This document shows, piece by piece, positions 23,099 to 30,984 of a stretch of DNA of 64,000 bases. The notes below the pieces were generated by a model. The model was not told the origin of the DNA, did no database searches, and saw only the letters and a list, made by a program, of their open reading frames with translations. The translations under genes were made by a program, and so were the position numbers. The number at the start of each line of letters is the position of its first letter. Position 1 is the stretch's first letter. Source of the DNA: Longitalea arenae (GTDB taxonomy: Bacteria; Bacteroidota; Bacteroidia; Chitinophagales; Chitinophagaceae); NCBI RefSeq assembly GCF_016924755.1, contig NZ_JAFFJX010000001.1, forward strand, positions 558,001 to 622,000, read 5' to 3'.

Positions 23099-23911
23099 TC
23101 AGATCATATAGCGGAAAATAATGATCATGCTTAGATAAAAACACAGCTCGCTCACCTGCTGAATGGCGCCGAGGCAATCGCCCGTATAACCACCGATCCA
23201 TTTTTTAAAATACCTGGCCAAACTGAACGCGGCATACACAACAGGTACAATTGCCAGCAGAAAATGCCAGCTCATAAACGCAAATGGTATCAATGTTGTG
23301 ATGGCAGGTATCACTAGGTCAGGTACCGTTGGTTTGCGGGTGGCCACCGGCTTCGATTTACTGCCATCGGGATCGGTTACATAATCATAAAAACGCATAA
23401 CCAGTACGGGCATGAACCGGCTTAAGGAGTGGGCGGCGACCAGGGTCAATAAAAAATACCGGTAATTGTAGAAGATATTCAGGGAAGGCGCCTGCAGATC
23501 GGGGGTGAACTTAGGCAGCTCTTTTAATAAGAGGAATTTGCAAAAAAGCACGGCCATCATACCAATGACACCATAGGAACCCAGCCGGCTGTCTTTCATG
23601 ATCAGCAGGATCTTTTCTTTGGTCCAGCCCCCGCCAAATGCATCACATACATCTGCAAATCCATCTTCATGAAATGCTCCGGTTGTTAATATACCGGCAA
23701 TGATAGAAGCTGCAATCGCAATATCTTCACTGATATATTTATTAAATACAAGAAATGTAAACCCGCTGATAGCGGCTACCATCCAGCCGACCAGGGGGAA
23801 ATATTTTACCGATCGTTCCAGGTATTCAGCTGAATGATCGGTAAAGCGCGGTACAGGCAACCGCGTCAAAAACATCATGGCCGTAAAAAATATCCGCAAC
23901 TCTTTTTTCAT
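23099..23911 (-). CDS. cobS: adenosylcobinamide-GDP ribazoletransferase
   Basis: A 270-residue multi-spanning membrane enzyme that joins adenosylcobinamide-GDP to alpha-ribazole (or its phosphate), the last joining step of cobalamin assembly. The N-terminus ELRIFFTAMMFLTRLPVP is a family hallmark. The catalytic region GAFHEDGFADVCDAFGGGWTKEKILLIMKDSRLGSYG (positions about 79-115) contains the acidic metal-binding residues. Several further helices follow, and GGYTGDCLGA lies near the C-terminus. It sits between cobT and cobC in the riboswitch-headed cluster. Length is normal for the family. Confidence 0.95.
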   Translation of the reverse strand: MKKELRIFFTAMMFLTRLPVPRFTDHSAEYLERSVKYFPLVGWMVAAISGFTFLVFNKYISEDIAIAASIIAGILTTGAFHEDGFADVCDAFGGGWTKEKILLIMKDSRLGSYGVIGMMAVLFCKFLLLKELPKFTPDLQAPSLNIFYNYRYFLLTLVAAHSLSRFMPVLVMRFYDYVTDPDGSKSKPVATRKPTVPDLVIPAITTLIPFAFMSWHFLLAIVPVVYAAFSLARYFKKWIGGYTGDCLGAIQQVSELCFYLSMIIIFRYMI

Positions 23912-23945
23912 GATTGCTTTTTAATGCTGAAGCGTTCTGCGCTTC

Positions 23946-24060
23946 GCGTTCGTTCAGCGCTACGCAAATGGTATCTGTCCGCCTTTTGGGCAATTCCCGT
24001 TGAGCGTTCGTTCAGCGCTATGCGTATTGCGCCTCTCCGCCTTTGGATAATTACCCCTTG
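23946..24060. repeat. 58-bp-period duplication between cobS and cobT
   Basis: GCGTTCGTTCAGCGCTA occurs at 23946-23962 and at 24004-24020. The sequences that follow each copy also correspond (TCCGCCTTT-like, then AATT and CCC), so a unit of about 58 bp is duplicated in tandem. It lies in the 206-bp gap between cobT and cobS. Confidence 0.75.
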
Positions 24061-24117
24061 GCGTTAAGCGTGCCTTTGGCGGATTAAGCGTTCCGAAAAT
24101 CTTCAGCCGTGCCCACC

Positions 24118-25197
24118 TTAAGCTTCACTATTGCTCACACCCGCGCTTTCAAAACTCGCCATCTCATTCAGGAAATTTACCGCTGATCGTATCATCGGCA
24201 TAGCCAATGCGGCACCGGTTCCTTCGCCTAAGCGCATTCCCAGGTTTAACAATGGAGTAACACCCAGGTGCCGGAGGATCCTTTCATGTCCTGCTTCCTG
24301 ACTGGTATGCGCAAAAATACAATGATCTGTCAGGTTCTTCCAGCCAGGTACCATAACGGGTTGTTTCTCCCATTCAAAAATGGCATTGGCTATCAGCAAA
24401 GCAGCTGTGGCAATAAAACCATCAACTACCACGATCATTCGTTGTTGCACGGCTTGCAGGTAGGCGCCGGCCATCATGGCGATCTCAAATCCGCCTATCC
24501 GCGCCAGCAACTCCATGGGTTGGTCGCTTAACGCATCTAATGTTTGTTTTTTATACACCTGTTGCAATGTATCGATCTTTTTCTGCAGCTGCGCATCGTT
24601 CAGGCCGGCGCCTCTGCCCGTGAATGCCTCTACGGGTAGTTTTGTGATTGCGCTCATGATCAGCGTAGCCGATGAGGTATTACCGATGCCCATTTCGCCA
24701 AATCCTATACAATTGCAACCCGCCGCCGCTACCTCTTGCACAATGGTCCTCCCTTTTTCAATGGCCTGCTTTGCTTCTGTCATACGCATGGCCGGCTCCT
24801 CCAGGTAATTCCGGGTACCATTGCCGATCTTCGCATGTATAAGATCAACAGCGCTCGGGGAAAAATCAAAGTTTACGCCTGCATCTACAACCTTTAAGGT
24901 GAGCTGGTGCTGACGGCAGAATACATTGATCGCGGCGCCGCCATTTACAAAGTTCAATACCATCTGGGCAGTCACTTCCTGCGGATAAGCATTCACCAAA
25001 CCGGTTTTTGCAATGCCGTGATCTCCTGCAAATACAATGATGTGGGGATCGTTGATCACCGGTTTTGTCGTTTCCTGGATCAGGCCAGCCTGCAGCGCAA
25101 TTTCTTCCAGCCTGCCCAATGCGCCCAGCGGTTTCGTTTTATAGTCGATGAGATGTTGTAGAGCCTGTTTCAATGTTTGCGCTTGTGTAGCTGACAT
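24118..25197 (-). CDS. cobT: nicotinate-nucleotide--dimethylbenzimidazole phosphoribosyltransferase
   Basis: A 359-residue enzyme that makes alpha-ribazole 5'-phosphate from nicotinate mononucleotide and a lower-ligand base, usually dimethylbenzimidazole. Family motifs include the N-terminal KTKPLGALGRLEEIA, FAGDHGIAKTG, the glycine-rich MGIGNTSSATL, TGRGAG, and the C-terminal LRLGEGTGAALA-type motif (here MRLGEGTGAALAMP). The catalytic Glu near the C-terminus lies in that last motif. It is followed by cobS in the same direction and preceded after 24 bp by the Dph6-like gene. Length and motifs are complete. Confidence 0.96.
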   Translation of the reverse strand: MSATQAQTLKQALQHLIDYKTKPLGALGRLEEIALQAGLIQETTKPVINDPHIIVFAGDHGIAKTGLVNAYPQEVTAQMVLNFVNGGAAINVFCRQHQLTLKVVDAGVNFDFSPSAVDLIHAKIGNGTRNYLEEPAMRMTEAKQAIEKGRTIVQEVAAAGCNCIGFGEMGIGNTSSATLIMSAITKLPVEAFTGRGAGLNDAQLQKKIDTLQQVYKKQTLDALSDQPMELLARIGGFEIAMMAGAYLQAVQQRMIVVVDGFIATAALLIANAIFEWEKQPVMVPGWKNLTDHCIFAHTSQEAGHERILRHLGVTPLLNLGMRLGEGTGAALAMPMIRSAVNFLNEMASFESAGVSNSEA

Positions 25198-25221
25198 ATG
25201 TTAAGTTGTACTCGTGAATGG

Positions 25222-25932
25222 TCAATTGTTCGGCAACAGGTCACAGAAATAAAATCCATACTCCGAAGCCTGGTTCATGGGGTTGCAGCTGTCCTGGGCG
25301 TTTTGGGGCGCCTGGTAAGTGCGATACACGATATCGCCTTTGGTAAAGGGTACCGGGTTTTTAAAGATGGGCCCATCAAATACAAAAGAATGGTATTCTC
25401 CGTTTTCACCACATACATCTACATCGGCCGGCAGATCGCGTACAAAAGATTCGTCGATCAGGCGGCCACAAAAACTTTTGTCAAGGAATTTTGTGTTCAC
25501 ACATACGATGATAGCCTTAAAACCAGCATCCAGAAATTCGTGCATCAGTTGGCTAGTAGGAATTTTCCATAAGGGAAACACACATTGTATATCCATGGCT
25601 GCCAGCTTTTCCTCCCGGTACCGTTTCAGGTCCTCGAGGAAAATGTCCCCAAATACCGCATGACTGTAGCCCTGGTTCTTCAGGGCCGTCACTTGATGCA
25701 GCATGGCCTGTTCATACTCCTGCATACCTGGTTGCTCGGGCAGTTCAATGGTTTGTAAGGGAAGTCCTATAGATGCGGCCTGTGCTTCCAGCAATGAACG
25801 CCGTACACCGTGCATGGATATGCGGTCATGCGCTGCATTCACACTGGTTAGCAGGCAATCAACCTGGTAGCGATTATCCTGCTGTATATAATGTAAACAC
25901 AGCGAAGAATCTTTGCCTCCGCTCCAATTCAT
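25222..25932 (-). CDS. Dph6-like ATP pyrophosphatase in the B12 cluster
   Basis: A 236-residue N-type ATP pyrophosphatase. MNWSGGKDSSLCLHY at the N-terminus is the PP-loop (SGGKDSS, residues 4-10) that binds ATP. The rest matches the Dph6/MJ0570-like family: FGDIFLEDLKRYREEKLA, then CGENGEYHSFVFDGPIF. Eukaryotic Dph6 makes diphthamide by adenylation and amidation, but bacteria lack diphthamide, so the role here must differ. The frame is open to 26064, but the extra 44 residues are read through a GC-rich repeat-like element. The start at 25932 puts the PP-loop where homologues have it. Its place between cobU and cobT suggests a B12-linked amidation or activation step. Confidence 0.8.
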   Translation of the reverse strand: MNWSGGKDSSLCLHYIQQDNRYQVDCLLTSVNAAHDRISMHGVRRSLLEAQAASIGLPLQTIELPEQPGMQEYEQAMLHQVTALKNQGYSHAVFGDIFLEDLKRYREEKLAAMDIQCVFPLWKIPTSQLMHEFLDAGFKAIIVCVNTKFLDKSFCGRLIDESFVRDLPADVDVCGENGEYHSFVFDGPIFKNPVPFTKGDIVYRTYQAPQNAQDSCNPMNQASEYGFYFCDLLPNN

Positions 25933-25935
25933 ATA

Positions 25936-25968
25936 CCCCCTGACCCCCTGAAGGGGAGAAAGAGGGCT
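25936..25968. repeat. CCCCCTGA / AAGGGG intergenic element
   Basis: A GC-rich stretch with CCCCCTGACCCCCTG followed by AAGGGG and GAGGG can fold on itself. It separates cobU from the Dph6-like gene. A related CCCCCTTTAGGGG element is at 40544-40566, over the end of hemW. Such elements are frequent in Bacteroidota intergenic regions. Confidence 0.5.
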
Positions 25969-26047
25969 TCCTGTGTTGCTGGATGATTTATTATTCATTG
26001 TATTATCAATAGATACCGGTTCATGATGACAATTACCCAAAAGCCGT

Positions 26048-26608
26048 TTATTGCTGCCCTTCATGGGCTCGGGGTATTCTGCCTTTAATTACAAGCGGCA
26101 AACCACTCACCATAAAGATCACTTTATCCGCCTTCTGCGCAATATACTGGTTCATCCAGCCTTGCAGATCGGTAAATTTTCTGCCAATCTCCGTGTCGGC
26201 ATGCATGCCCATACCCAGTTCATTGCTGATGATGATAAAGGTATTGTTGGTCGTGTCGAGCTGATCGATTTCCGCCTTGCATAAGTTCAGGCTGGCCTCC
26301 ACATCGTACTTGGTATCGGTAAAGAAATTGGTCAGCCATAAAGTAACACAGTCCATCACAACCACTCTGCCCGATAATGACAAACCGCTGATATTTTTTT
26401 CTTCTTCAATACTCATCCACCGTTCATCTCTTTCTGCCTGGTGACGTTGTATGCGTTTTTCAAAATTGTCATCCCAGTGCCGCGCCGTGGCCAGGTAAAT
26501 CGGATTGTTGCTTAACTGCAGCGCCAGCTCCTGTGCATAGCGGCTTTTGCCACTGCGGGCGCCACCGGTAATGAATATTAAACCGGGCGCGCTTTCATCT
26601 TGTACCAT
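26048..26608 (-). CDS. cobU: adenosylcobinamide kinase / guanylyltransferase
   Basis: A 186-residue bifunctional enzyme that phosphorylates adenosylcobinamide and then transfers GMP to give adenosylcobinamide-GDP. It has the P-loop GGARSGKS (15-22), followed by RYAQELALQLSNNPIYLATA. The conserved HQAERDERWMSIEE segment carries the His that accepts GMP in the family. VVVMDCVTLWLTN and ISNELGMGMHADTEIGRKFTDLQG follow as usual. It overlaps the CWC gene start region by 14 bp and supplies the substrate for CobS in the same cluster. Confidence 0.95.
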   Translation of the reverse strand: MVQDESAPGLIFITGGARSGKSRYAQELALQLSNNPIYLATARHWDDNFEKRIQRHQAERDERWMSIEEEKNISGLSLSGRVVVMDCVTLWLTNFFTDTKYDVEASLNLCKAEIDQLDTTNNTFIIISNELGMGMHADTEIGRKFTDLQGWMNQYIAQKADKVIFMVSGLPLVIKGRIPRAHEGQQ

Positions 26609-26819
26609 TCGTAAAATATTTCTCGGTAAATAAAGTGTATCGTTGTTTCAATTCCAGCAGGCAATGGCGGCAAAGGCAGTCTGAATACCGTTCTTCGATA
26701 AATGATTTTTCTTCTGCAGTGAATGTAATACCATAACACTGGCAATGCATTACATCACCTACTTTACATTCAAAGGGCGCCTGGCAGCGGGGACAGGTTT
26801 TTTGCTCATGTTTACACAT
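26595..26819 (-). CDS. cysteine-rich CWC family protein
   Basis: A 74-residue protein with nine cysteines arranged as two zinc-ribbon-like pairs: KTCPRCQAPFECKVGD, then HCQCYG, and later CLCRHCLLEL. This is the pattern of the Cys-rich CWC family, whose function is unknown. It overlaps both neighbours, the BtuF-like gene at its 5' end (8 bp) and cobU at its 3' end (14 bp), so the three are translationally coupled. It probably binds Zn or another metal. A role in corrinoid handling is suggested only by its position. Confidence 0.85.
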   Translation of the reverse strand: MCKHEQKTCPRCQAPFECKVGDVMHCQCYGITFTAEEKSFIEERYSDCLCRHCLLELKQRYTLFTEKYFTNGTR

Positions 26820-27750
26820 AGGCCAGTGTTGATTGATGTAACGGTTTGTATTTATGTTCTAAATGCGCAGGCACATTGAACAGGCCAGGGTGGAACAAGG
26901 CTGCCAGCAATTCAATACCATCGGTTAAGGTGCCGGCACTCGGCTGGGTGAACAGGTCGTAGTCTGCAAGAAATACCGCATTGTTCCGCACAGCCGTTAA
27001 CTGCGCCCATTCTTTCTTTGCGGTAAGCAAATTGATCTCTTCTGCAGTACGGCTGATCGTAAAACCGCAGGGCGCGATCACCAGTACTTCCGGATCATAT
27101 TTCACGATCTTTTCCCAGGGCGTAACAATGCTGTCGCCACCCGGGTTCGACAACATATCAATTCCACCGGCATAGGCCACCTGGTAAGGGATCCAGTGAC
27201 CGCAATTGTACACCGGGGCCATCCATTCCATGATCATCACCCGCTTAGGGGCTGCTTTATGGTACCGTAAACCATCGATGATGGCGTCTATTCTTTTTTG
27301 TAAAGCGGCAAGATAGGCATAGGCTGCTTCTTCATTGCCCATCGCGGTAGCAATGGTAATGGCTGTATTGAACACATCATGCAGGTTGTTTGGCGTAAGC
27401 GCAATGAGCTGGGGCTGCTTTGCCAATTTAGCTACCGCTGCAGCCGTGCAGGCCGTATCGATCTGGCAAACTTCACAAACATCCTGGGTAAAAATAAGAT
27501 CGGGTGCAATGGCCTGAAGCGCCGCTTCGTCTACATAATACAGGCTCTTGCCCTGGGCCTTGGAAGCAGAGAATATTTTATCGATCTCCATGCTGCTGTA
27601 GTGATGTCCTTCAAGCACACAGCGTACCACTTTTTGTTTTTCTGCCAGTGCCTGCTGCGGGCATTCGAAAGTGATACCCTGCAAACGGTGTTGCAAACCC
27701 ATGTCATAGATCATTTGGGTGGCGGCGGGAAGAAAGGAACTTGCTATCAT
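26812..27750 (-). CDS. BtuF-like cobalamin-binding (helical backbone) protein
   Basis: A 312-residue protein of the periplasmic-binding fold linked to corrinoid or metal chelate binding. It has the N-terminal SFLPAATQMIYDMGL and the diagnostic SLYYVDEAALQAIAPDLIFTQDVCEVC. It has no signal peptide or lipobox: the ATG at 27750 begins directly in the first strand. The protein should therefore stay in the cytoplasm, unlike the E. coli BtuF of the BtuCD transporter. The CEVC motif may bind a metal or the corrinoid cobalt. It lies in the riboswitch-headed cluster, overlapping the CWC gene. Confidence 0.85.
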   Translation of the reverse strand: MIASSFLPAATQMIYDMGLQHRLQGITFECPQQALAEKQKVVRCVLEGHHYSSMEIDKIFSASKAQGKSLYYVDEAALQAIAPDLIFTQDVCEVCQIDTACTAAAVAKLAKQPQLIALTPNNLHDVFNTAITIATAMGNEEAAYAYLAALQKRIDAIIDGLRYHKAAPKRVMIMEWMAPVYNCGHWIPYQVAYAGGIDMLSNPGGDSIVTPWEKIVKYDPEVLVIAPCGFTISRTAEEINLLTAKKEWAQLTAVRNNAVFLADYDLFTQPSAGTLTDGIELLAALFHPGLFNVPAHLEHKYKPLHQSTLAYV

Positions 27751-27819
27751 GGAGGAAATTTGAATGAGTTAATATTTTGATACAAGTTAAAGAGCTCGGG
27801 AAACCAGTAAGGGTCACAA

Positions 27820-27899
27820 ATTGCAAGTTACAAGTTGCACGTTCCAGGGTCTTCTGATAAAGCCTTGCAACCTGTAACTTGTAACCTGAAACCTGGAAC
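27820..27899. repeat. facing 7-bp-period arrays (hairpin-forming)
   Basis: The left arm has four heptads of the type GTTxCAx (27820-27847). The right arm has five of the type CTGxAAC/TTGxAAC (27865-27899). GTTACAAGTT (27827-27836) pairs perfectly with AACTTGTAAC (27876-27885). It lies between the DUF6580 gene and the BtuF-like gene, inside the B12 cluster. Confidence 0.85.
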
Positions 27900-27918
27900 C
27901 CAGGATGACCTGAAGCCA

Positions 27919-28494
27919 TTAGACGGAAGGTTGCAATGAGGTATATCTCTTTTGTAACCACTCAAAGGCCCCGAACAGAACGGCGCTGTAAAAGACCGTA
28001 CCCGCCAGAAATCGCCATTCATAGGGAATGGCAGAGATCAATCGTTGCGTATACAGCGAAACAGTAAATTTCTCTTCAACGATGCAGGAGCCAAGATCAC
28101 TTACCAGCCAATGGATGAGGCCGGCAACAATGACTGCCATAACAATTCTGGTAACAGTTATGTCGCGAATGATCAGTTTACCGGCAATGGCCATCAGCGC
28201 AAAAGAAGTATAGGTCCATACCCAGCCATTATACAACAAACCATCGCGGTATTGAGCATCGGAAAAAATAGTGAATGTGAGCACTACATCGCTTATGAAC
28301 AGCGTCAATAATGGGAAAACAATTGGTTTTATATAGCCCTGGAAATACGCCCCGCCAAACAAGGCCATGGCGCCCACAGGCGTTAATACAGTGAGCGGTC
28401 CCCAGCCAAGGAAGGATGCCAGGCGCAAAGCGGCCGTTACCACAATGAAAAGCAACAATGCCGCATAACGTGGACTGATTTGTTTTATTGACAT
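27919..28494 (-). CDS. DUF6580 family membrane protein (putative transporter)
   Basis: A 191-residue protein with about five transmembrane helices (about residues 10-30, 38-55, 60-75, 92-110, 118-140 and a last one near 165-185). Its pattern (NxxPxGAMALFGGAYF-like loop: TPVGAMALFGGAYFQG) fits the DUF6580 family, which resembles the S-components of ECF vitamin transporters. No ATPase or T-component is in the window. It follows the btuB-like gene after 78 bp, with a hairpin in the gap. By position it may import corrinoid or a lower-ligand base across the inner membrane; this is an inference. Confidence 0.75.
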   Translation of the reverse strand: MSIKQISPRYAALLLFIVVTAALRLASFLGWGPLTVLTPVGAMALFGGAYFQGYIKPIVFPLLTLFISDVVLTFTIFSDAQYRDGLLYNGWVWTYTSFALMAIAGKLIIRDITVTRIVMAVIVAGLIHWLVSDLGSCIVEEKFTVSLYTQRLISAIPYEWRFLAGTVFYSAVLFGAFEWLQKRYTSLQPSV

Positions 28495-28534
28495 GCTATC
28501 GTGTTTTAACAGATTAAAGAATGTATATGCTGAA

Positions 28535-28560
28535 AATCCTTCCGGAAACCCGGAAGGACC
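28535..28560 (-). terminator. hairpin between btuB and the DUF6580 gene
   Basis: TCCTTCCGG (28537-28545) and CCGGAAGGA (28550-28558) form a perfect 9-bp stem with a 4-base loop. On the minus strand it is followed by only TTTTC, so it may be a partial terminator that lowers expression of the downstream salvage genes. Confidence 0.65.
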
Positions 28561-28572
28561 TTCTTGTTTATT

Positions 28573-30510
28573 TTACCAGTTAAAAATGACGCCACTCGTA
28601 AACATAAATGGCATGGAATTATATCCGCGGATATCGAAAAACCGTTGATCGGTGATATTGCGGGCATCTGCAAATACTTTTATGTATTTCGGCAGCTTAT
28701 ATTCTGCATAAGCGCCCAATAGGAAATAATCATCCAACACCAGGTCGGGCAGCTGGTATCCGCCCACATCATAACGTTTGCTTACATATTTTCCGTTCGC
28801 GCTTATGTACAAGCCATTATTGAACTGGTAACCCGCTGTTATGTTAAAGTTATGTTTGGGCCTTCTAAGCAAATAGCGGTAGGCTGTATCTTTAAATGTT
28901 TCCCGGCTCTGGATCTCTTCTTTCGGATCGAAATAGGTATAGTTCAGCGTTATCGTCAATGCCTGTACCGGTTTTAGGCTGGCTTCCAGTTCCAGGCCCT
29001 GTACCTGTTGTTTCGCTGCATTGAAATATTTATAGTTGATATAATCGAAGTCGATACCATCCTTGATGTGGCGGTCAAAATACACTACCCTAACAGTGCT
29101 GCTGTGCCTGGTATATTGAGCGCCTGCTTCATAGGTGGTCGAACGTTCTGGTTCCAATGTCGACAATCCATAAGATGAATACAACTGGTAAAGGGTAGGC
29201 GCTTTGAAAGCGGTGGCAATACTTCCGAATACCCTGAATTGTTTGCTGAAATTATAGGATGGATTAAAGGTATATGTATAATTACTGCCATAGCGCGAAT
29301 GTACATTCATGCGGCCGCCCAGCTCAACGTTCAGCTTCTCATTAGGCGCATTATAAAATAAAGAAGAATATAACGAAGCCTGGCTATGCGATGTATCATT
29401 GAAGTTATCAGGGTATGCGCCATATGCACTGATAGATAGCGTTTGGCTGTTCATACTGCTGAACCGGTAATCGGCTCCCTGCAACCAGGTAAAGCCACTG
29501 CCAAGGCTGATATTCGCATAGGCTTCTAAAAAATGCGACCGGCCGTAATAGTCAAACGTAGCAAATGTCGTGAAACCAGGCACATCGCTGCTGTCGTTCA
29601 ATTGACTCCGGGTAAAATCACTGTAAGCATAATAGCCGGTAATATTCACATTGTTCCTGTGATAATTAAATCCACCACCGGTGATCAGATTTTTGTTTTT
29701 CACGGTATAATCCCTGTCATCAACGAAGGCGCCGTCATCTATATCTGTTTTGTTGCGGCTGTACTGAATATATCCTTTGAACAGGAGGTTGGCCGTTGCC
29801 TCAAATTGCATGGAAGCACTGGCTACATCGGAATTGAAACCATCCTTATCGAAACCTTTATTATGGGTGCTGTCATACGCTGTTGAAAACCCGTCGGAAT
29901 GCAGTTTGCTATACTTCGCGCTATACAATATTTTTCCGGCTTTACCATAGAACTGTGCATTGCCCCTGAGCGTGCCGTAATTGCCCGCACTAACCGTTGC
30001 CTTTACATTTACCGGCTTGTTAACGTTCTGCTTAACGGTAATAATATTGATAACACCGGCAACGGCGTCGCTGCCATACATGGTAGACTGTGCTCCGCGT
30101 GCTATTTCAATACGCTCGACATCATTCAGCGACAGCAGGTTCAGGTCAAATTCATTGCCTGAAAGCGATGGATCATATACGGGTATACCATCCAGCAGGA
30201 TCAGTGTTCTGCCCGATGCGGCGCCGCGTACATACACGCTTTGGTTGGTGCCAATATTGTTCAGGGAACCATTTACCGAAACGCCCGCCTGTTCATTTAA
30301 TAACTGGCCTACGGTTCGTCCGCTGCTTTTTTCAAGCTGCTCTTTAGTGATAACGGTAATAACCTTGCCGGTGGTGGATTGCTTTTGCGCCAGTTTGTTG
30401 GCCGTGACAATTACTTCTCCCAGTTGTTTTGTGCTGGTGCTGTCCTGTGCGTATGCCTGGTAACCAAGGATCAGGACGGAAAACGTGAGTAACCTTTTTA
30501 ACATGGTCAT
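28573..30510 (-). CDS. btuB: TonB-dependent cobalamin receptor, BtuB-like
   Basis: A 645-residue outer-membrane receptor. After a signal peptide (about residues 1-22, LILGYQAYAQ), a TonB-box/plug region follows: LGEVIVTANKL, then EQAGVSVNG and DGIPVYDPSLSGNEFDLNLLSLNDVERIEIARGAQSTMYGSDAVAGVINIIT. A 22-strand-type barrel ends in FNW. Because a cobalamin riboswitch with its own promoter directly precedes it and B12 salvage genes follow, it should import cobalamin or cobinamide using TonB energy. The start can be the ATG ending at 30510 or the second one at 30504. Confidence 0.92.
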   Translation of the reverse strand: MTMLKRLLTFSVLILGYQAYAQDSTSTKQLGEVIVTANKLAQKQSTTGKVITVITKEQLEKSSGRTVGQLLNEQAGVSVNGSLNNIGTNQSVYVRGAASGRTLILLDGIPVYDPSLSGNEFDLNLLSLNDVERIEIARGAQSTMYGSDAVAGVINIITVKQNVNKPVNVKATVSAGNYGTLRGNAQFYGKAGKILYSAKYSKLHSDGFSTAYDSTHNKGFDKDGFNSDVASASMQFEATANLLFKGYIQYSRNKTDIDDGAFVDDRDYTVKNKNLITGGGFNYHRNNVNITGYYAYSDFTRSQLNDSSDVPGFTTFATFDYYGRSHFLEAYANISLGSGFTWLQGADYRFSSMNSQTLSISAYGAYPDNFNDTSHSQASLYSSLFYNAPNEKLNVELGGRMNVHSRYGSNYTYTFNPSYNFSKQFRVFGSIATAFKAPTLYQLYSSYGLSTLEPERSTTYEAGAQYTRHSSTVRVVYFDRHIKDGIDFDYINYKYFNAAKQQVQGLELEASLKPVQALTITLNYTYFDPKEEIQSRETFKDTAYRYLLRRPKHNFNITAGYQFNNGLYISANGKYVSKRYDVGGYQLPDLVLDDYFLLGAYAEYKLPKYIKVFADARNITDQRFFDIRGYNSMPFMFTSGVIFNW

Positions 30511-30631
30511 AGTTTTGTGTTGATTAACTATGAACCTTCGGAATAATGAAATACGAACAGAAATGAAATGGTCTTATGTAGTAAAGACTGATTTCATCCC
30601 GGCTTTTCACCCGAAAGCTCGTTGATGTAAA

Positions 30632-30880
30632 ATGGCAACTGGCAGGTCTTCTGGCTTGTTCTCTGCTGAATGCCTTCCCATTGATTACGCTTGATGCCTC
30701 AACAGTGGCGTGGGTATTCAGCAATTGTTAACCGTGAACAGGTAACGGGCAGCAGCTAATGCAGCTATTGACCATTGACCATCACTATTCACGATAATGA
30801 ACTTACAGCTACGGGGATAGCACCGGATTCGCACCGGTTTCCCTTTTCATCCCGACCTTTATCGTCGGAAACCAATTACG
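30632..30880 (-). ncRNA. cobalamin riboswitch (B12 element)
   Basis: Read on the minus strand, the core shows GGGAAACCGGTGCGAATCC (the conserved GGTGxRAATCC block), then CCCCGTAGCTGTAA, GCCACTG, GGGAAGGCATTCAG, and the B12 box AAGCCAGAAGACCTGCC near 30635-30651. These are the classic conserved blocks in the right order. The element sits upstream of btuB and should turn off the gene when adenosylcobalamin binds. The helix between CTGTAA and GCCACTG is enlarged and contains a heptamer repeat. A consensus promoter lies at its 5' end. Confidence 0.95.
30768..30795. repeat. heptad repeat inside the riboswitch peripheral helix
   Basis: TTGACCA is repeated directly (two exact units near 30771-30784), followed by related 7-base units (TCACTAT, TCACGAT). 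It lies in the variable helix of the cobalamin riboswitch, outside the conserved core. Confidence 0.65.
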
Positions 30881-30883
30881 CGG

Positions 30884-30915
30884 CAAAAATAGGTGCTGTT
30901 CCTGTTCTGCCAATA
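30884..30915 (-). promoter_or_regulatory. promoter of the riboswitch-btuB cluster
   Basis: On the minus strand a -33 element TATTG (30911-30915) and a perfect -7 element TATTTTTG (30884-30891) are separated by 19 bp. Transcription would start near 30880, just before the riboswitch. Confidence 0.85.
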
Positions 30916-30984
30916 AAATTTTTCAGCAGGGCTGTGGAAAGAAAGTTGAGCTGGTTCTAAACGCGCAAGCAAAACATTGACGGC

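Noticed and set aside
25933-26064. N-terminal extension of the Dph6-like protein
   Set aside because: It is read through a CCCC/GGGG intergenic element and overlaps cobU; the PP-loop start at 25932 fits the family better.
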